A stretch of DNA of 64,000 nucleotides, taken from the NCBI RefSeq assembly GCF_019175385.1, contig NC_083339.1, forward strand, positions 48,470,074 to 48,534,073, read 5' to 3'. The stretch comes from Lycium barbarum (Eukaryota > Streptophyta > Magnoliopsida > Solanales > Solanaceae). Below the pieces are notes generated by a model that was given only the letters and a program-made list of their open reading frames with translations, was not told the origin of the DNA and made no database searches. The number at the start of each line of letters is the position of its first letter. Position 1 is the first letter of the stretch. Of the stretch, positions 59,511-64,000 are shown in pieces. The position numbers were made by a program, and so were the translations under genes.

Positions 59511-62068
59511 TGTTATACCCCGTGTTTTCGCACGTTGAATTATCCGCAAGAAAAATCGAATCAAGTTAAAGGCGGAATTTTTTTATTTTCGGACACGAAA
59601 TAGAAATCTTTAATTGAGAACATAAATTGTTTATAAATTTTATTTAGGGTAAAAATATTATTATTATTAGAGATTAGGAATTAGTAAATTGTGATTAGAT
59701 TATTAAGTAGGGATTAGTGATTAATTAATTTAATTATTGAAAGTGGGCCCCACAATACGTGGCAAGGATTGATTGGCTTTTAACAAAGATGGACATGTCA
59801 TGACATGGACACGTGTCCATTTTGTGGATGCCATACAAAGGAAAGGATATATGACTAAGAACCACAATTGCATTTCATTTTCGTGCAAGACAATAGAGAA
59901 CAAAAAAAAAAGCAAATCAACAACATTTCCAAGCTTGGAAAAACGGTGAAGAGTTTCGGCCATGGCAGCTTGTAGTCAAGCTCACGGCCAGCCATGGCCG
60001 GCTAACCTTTGACAATTAAATGGCTACATTTCCAATCACAATTGGAGGAGAAAGAGGGAAGGAAGCTCACGGCCAAGGCATATTTTTAGCCAAATTTTTT
60101 AAGGTAAGATTTAATTCTCCCTAACATGTTTTAGACGTGGTTTGGTTTTCATATGAATTGGAGGATGTGGAAGAAATTGAAAGAGTTGTGTATGTTGATG
60201 TTGGATCTTGGTTGAGCTGTGTATGGACTGTTTTAAGCTAGCAAGGATGGGTAAATTTTAATTGGTATTTTGTTGTCGTTATCATGGATTAAGTGAAGGA
60301 ATTACGATAATCAAAGTTGTAATTGTTATATAAAATAGTTGAGTTAAAGGACTAGAAGTGTGGTTTGTAATCTTGTGTTATTTGTGAACCTAATGTTATT
60401 TTTGTTAAATTGATAGAATTGAAGATATGATTATGCCCATATGTTGTTGTTGGTATTTTTGTGTCAACAGGAGGGCAATTTGAAATTCGGGATAGGCGAA
60501 TATATAGGGGAAGTGCTGCCCGATTTTCGTTAAATCTTAAGATAATAGAAAACTTTAATCGGGAACACATAAGCGGAAATATAAGTTCTATAGGAAATGG
60601 ACTACAGATTTGCGAACTAGAAAATATAGTTACTAACGATATCGTTACTCTTATATAAATAGGCTAAAAGAGCGACGAGACAAGCGGGTTACGAATAGCC
60701 GCTAACAGGTATGTAAAGCCTATCCCTTCTTTCTTTTGGCATGTCGTAGATGTAAGTAAGATATAATATGAGCCATGGGGTAATTCTACTCTTTATTTCC
60801 AAACATGACTCATGATTTTTATTCGTTCTTGATGATAGAACCTTTAGGATAGTCGAGCTATTGTCTCGAGTCTGTTATATGATTGACTAATATTTGATGT
60901 ATAGAAGTTCCTACTCTTAAGGAATTCCATAATTAGAGGTGTACTTGACTTTCATAAGCCATCTTATGTTAATTTGATACATGTATATGATCCCTGAAAC
61001 GTTCCTTGTTATAGTTTGTGATGACATTTAGAAAGAACTAATTATGATTATTATCCTGATACTGGAGAGTTGATTAGTTTACTTGTCTATTGAGTCTCAA
61101 AGGTGATTTGTATGTATATGGTTGCGTATCACTCTGCTCGTGCTTACCGTTACATCCTTCACTGAGTCCCGGGCCAGGACATGTTTTCGTGCGCAGATCC
61201 ACTGCATTATTTACCGAGTCCCTCACTAGAGGGCCGGGACAGGTTATATGTACCCGTATATGATGATTTTATTTACCGAGCCCCTCAATACAGGGCCGGG
61301 ACACGTTATATATGCTTATATAGAATATGATTATCTAGTTATGATTATTAGATCCTATAATGATATGGGTATGAGGTTGACACATATGATTTATGTTCAA
61401 AGGTAAGTCTTATGGTTTCTGGTTGTTGCACTGGGTCCTACACTCCTCATTTCAGATATGATCCTATTTACTATATTTCATGCTTTACATGCTCAGTACA
61501 TACTCCATACTGACCCCCCTTTCTTCGGGGGGCTGCGTTTCATGCCCGCAGGTACAGACGCTCGTTTCGGAGATCCGCCAGCCTAGGATATCTATTCAAC
61601 TATTTTGGAGTGCTCCTTTGTTCAGGAGCCTAACTTTGTGGTATAGATCCCTTTTGTTGTATATATATGTGTTTATTCAGGGTACGGCGGGGCCCTGTCC
61701 CGTCATATGGTATTGTTGTTACTCTTAGAGGTCTGTAGACATATGTGTGGGTCTGTATATAGTTGCTGCTTAGTTGTGTAGACATGACTTATGTTTTGGG
61801 GAGTACCCATTCGTAGTGGCAGCCTTGTCGGCTTGCGTATATATATGTTTTTGGGCTGTTGTGTGTAGTGGCAGCCTTGTCGGCTTGCGTAGATATATAT
61901 GTATGTGTTTTGGAAGTAGTGTGTTATAGTAGCCTTGTTGGCCTGTGTATGGCTGGGGAATTCCCCCTATATTGTGATGGCCTTGCCGGCTTTGTGCGAT
62001 ATTATCGGTTGAAAGTTGTAACTCCTCAGGAGACAGGTTGCTATGATATATATATATGTGACAGTCTT
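59511..62068 (+). mobile_element. Gypsy LTR N
   Basis: Begins TGTTATACCCCGTGTTTTCG. Contains donor-like TTAAGGTAAG (60099), two to three copies of a CCGAGTCCCTC...GGGCCGGGACA unit (61150-61310), acceptor-like CATGCCCGCAG|GT (61551), and four degenerate GTGGCAGCCTTGTCGGCTTG units (61814-61990). Left flank ttcat (59506-59510). Interrupted by LTR O at 62069; the 5 bp gtctt (62064-62068) would be O's TSD, so the last part of N should lie beyond the window. Confidence 0.78.
61814..61990 (+). repeat. Four tandem units of about 50-58 bp in LTR N
   Basis: Units begin at about 61814, 61865, 61923 and 61970 with GTAGTGGCAGCCTTGTCGGC or variants. The first two are almost identical. Confidence 0.85.
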
Positions 62069-64000
62069 TGTTATATCCCATGGTTGCGCATTCGGAATAA
62101 TTTGGGATAATCTTGCCTTGTAGGAAATAAGGCTATGTTTTTATTTTATTTAATATATGTGTGATATTCATGAAAAATATTGATGCGGAAGTGCGGAGGA
62201 ATGCCGAGGGCAAAATTGGAATTTCGGGAATTAGCTTCGGGAATTACAAATAGGATCCATAGACCAATTGGGCTCAAAAAACAGTTAAGAGAAATGGAGG
62301 CCCAAAATTGGAAGGGTGGCCGGCCATAAAATAGGCCCAACCCATAAATTTAATCATGTGATCAATATGTATAAGTAAAGGGGATCCTTATCATTTCTCA
62401 TTTAAGAAGCTTCAAGAAAGAAAACAATTGAGAGCTAAAATTAAAGAGGCCTTCGGCCATGACAAGAAAAAAAGAAAAAAAATTGTAAGTCCTTTAACTT
62501 TGATCCCAAAAATCTCTTTCTTCTTGGATTCTTGATAAGCTCAAGACGCTCTTCGACGTGGTATAATTAGTTTAGCGAGAGGACGACGTTAGGGCAAGTG
62601 GAAAAATTGAAGAAAAAGGTAAAATTTTTATCTTTTATGTTATGGAAAAAGTATATATGTTATAGTGGTTAGAAGTGCATGAAAATCATGAAATTGTGGT
62701 GTGTGTGTGCTTGGCCGTGTGGGTGTGTAAGTGGGTGTGTGGCCGTGTGTAGTATGGTGCCATGGAAAGTGATGGATTAAATTCTATTTAGTCTGTTAGT
62801 TGCGTCGTTGTTGCATTTGTGACGTGAATAAGGGTTTAATGAATCAAGTCGGCATTGAAAATGGTTGTGGGTTGTTATGGAAAATTATATGATTTTTATA
62901 TAGTTTTTATATAATTATGAAAGTAGAGTTCTAGAATGTGAATCATTATTGTTGTTAATGAATTTGGAAGAAAACAATGCGAGTTGGTAGTGTTGTTGTA
63001 TTCGTTGAAGTTTCGGATAGAATATGGAATTGGCGGAATTGTTTGAATCCTTGAATATTGGTTGAAATGCTATTGAATTATGATTGAATAATCTTGAATT
63101 AGTTAATGAATATGGGAATGTTGATATTAGTTTGATATTGTGGAGTTTGAATGGAAGTTGTCGCCTTATGTAGAAAGGAAGAATATTGATGCTAGAACCT
63201 ATTTTGTTGTGATTCTTGATTCATTTGGTATGGTTGGGTTGTTGTTGTTGTTGATATTGAGCCGAGCTAAGTCTCGGGGATGTTATATGTATAGGGGAAG
63301 TGCTACCGAAATTTCGGTAGACAAATACATAGTTAAATGAATTCTTGAAGTCTTGAAATTCCTAATTGGTAACTTTGACCATTTGTAGATTCTGAGCGAG
63401 ACGGGATTTGAGTTTTGACGAGCGTAAGACGCATATAAGGTATGTAAGGCTACCCCATTCCTTCTTTTGGCATGTCCTAGGTATTCTAGGTCGATTTTTG
63501 AGTCCCGGAGGCAAATTCTGTTCCTGGAAATCCGAATTGGAAATCGAGTACTATTCATTCAATTGAATTGAACTATAACACTCATATTTTGTTGAAAAGT
63601 GATCAAATGTCCAGAACTTTCGCAAATGTAATCGAATCGCTTCGAAACCTCCATGTATGATCCCATAGACCCCAAATGTCTGTGATTCATGTCCGCCACC
63701 TCGACTTGACTCGAGGTGGGCCCGCTAACATCGAGACTCCCTTGTTTGCTCTATGAGTCTCATTTTTGTATAAGGTTGGCAAAGCACTTTTGTTTATGAA
63801 TTCGGCTATCATAAAATAATGTTTTGACTGCCACGATATTCTAAATTATATTTTGAACCATAAATACTACTTTGGAAATACTTTTGTAAAACGAACCCCG
63901 TATTGACTAATTGTTCGAACTACTTGACTAATGAGTTAGCATATGATTTTATCAAGTTTCAAAAGGTGTTTTGATATATAAATTGCATTGTTTGCTCACG
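62069..64000 (+). mobile_element. Gypsy LTR O (same family as N), truncated by window end
   Basis: TGTTATATCCCATGGTTGCG resembles the start of N (TGTTATACCCCGTGTTTTCG). Shared later blocks: ATAGGGGAAGTGCT, GGTATGTAAGGCTA and CCTTCTTTTGGCATGTC. Donor-like AAAAGGTAAAA near 62616. No coding region seen. I cannot tell whether it is a 5' LTR or a solo LTR. Confidence 0.7.

Noticed and set aside
62064..62068. gtctt as right TSD of LTR N
   Set aside because: N's left flank is ttcat, which does not match. gtctt fits better as the TSD of LTR O inserted near N's end.

Overview
The window is repeat-dominated nuclear DNA of a flowering plant. I infer Solanaceae from the style of the LTR retrotransposons (initiator tRNA-Met primer sites, LTRs ending in GGGTCGTGACA-like sequence), the SINEs and the SIRE-type copia elements. 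I could not check this by search. The only host gene I can support is a broken wax-synthase-like acyltransferase gene (33027-34068). I see no rRNA, tRNA, CRISPR or bacterial features.

Layout. 1-9186: two related minus-strand Ty3/gypsy elements; A (pol, gag, PBS, LTR) sits inside the gag start of B. 9187-11176: a 105-bp SINE with target-site duplications (TSDs), a truncated Stowaway-like MITE, and part of a minus-strand gypsy LTR (H). 11177-about 15870: a minus-strand LINE with decayed ORF1 and ORF2, fused at its 3' side to LTR H. About 15880-28040: remains of a SIRE-like copia element (Q), split by solo LTR D (TSD agatg), itself split by a complete 8.8-kb gypsy element C (TSD gaggc). 28041-30391: copia element F, internally deleted (TSD ctatc). 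30601-32911: solo gypsy LTR G, just upstream of the wax-synthase pseudogene. 34253-35530: a Stowaway-like MITE, a LINE 3' end, and a SINE split by a hAT-like MITE.

35775-64000 is a staircase of insertions, all in plus orientation. SIRE-like element E (gag and an env-like/plant-transposon ORF, no visible pol) is entered by gypsy element J. J's 5' LTR holds solo LTR K and its 3' LTR is entered by gypsy element L. L's pol is entered by LTR-like element P, P by LTR M, M by LTR N, and N by LTR O, which runs off the window.

No gene set here works together as a pathway. Every coding region I can read is damaged by stops, frameshifts or deletions. The most interesting signals are in the LTRs. Several distinct families carry an array of short palindromes (ATACGGTCCGTAT, GTTACGGACCGTAAC, CGCTATAGCG, CCGCCATGGCGG) directly upstream of the promoter. 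Downstream they carry a consensus-like splice donor (AAGGTAAGT), and a CAG acceptor-like site near the LTR 3' end. This suggests a shared regulatory design and possibly an intron inside the LTR.
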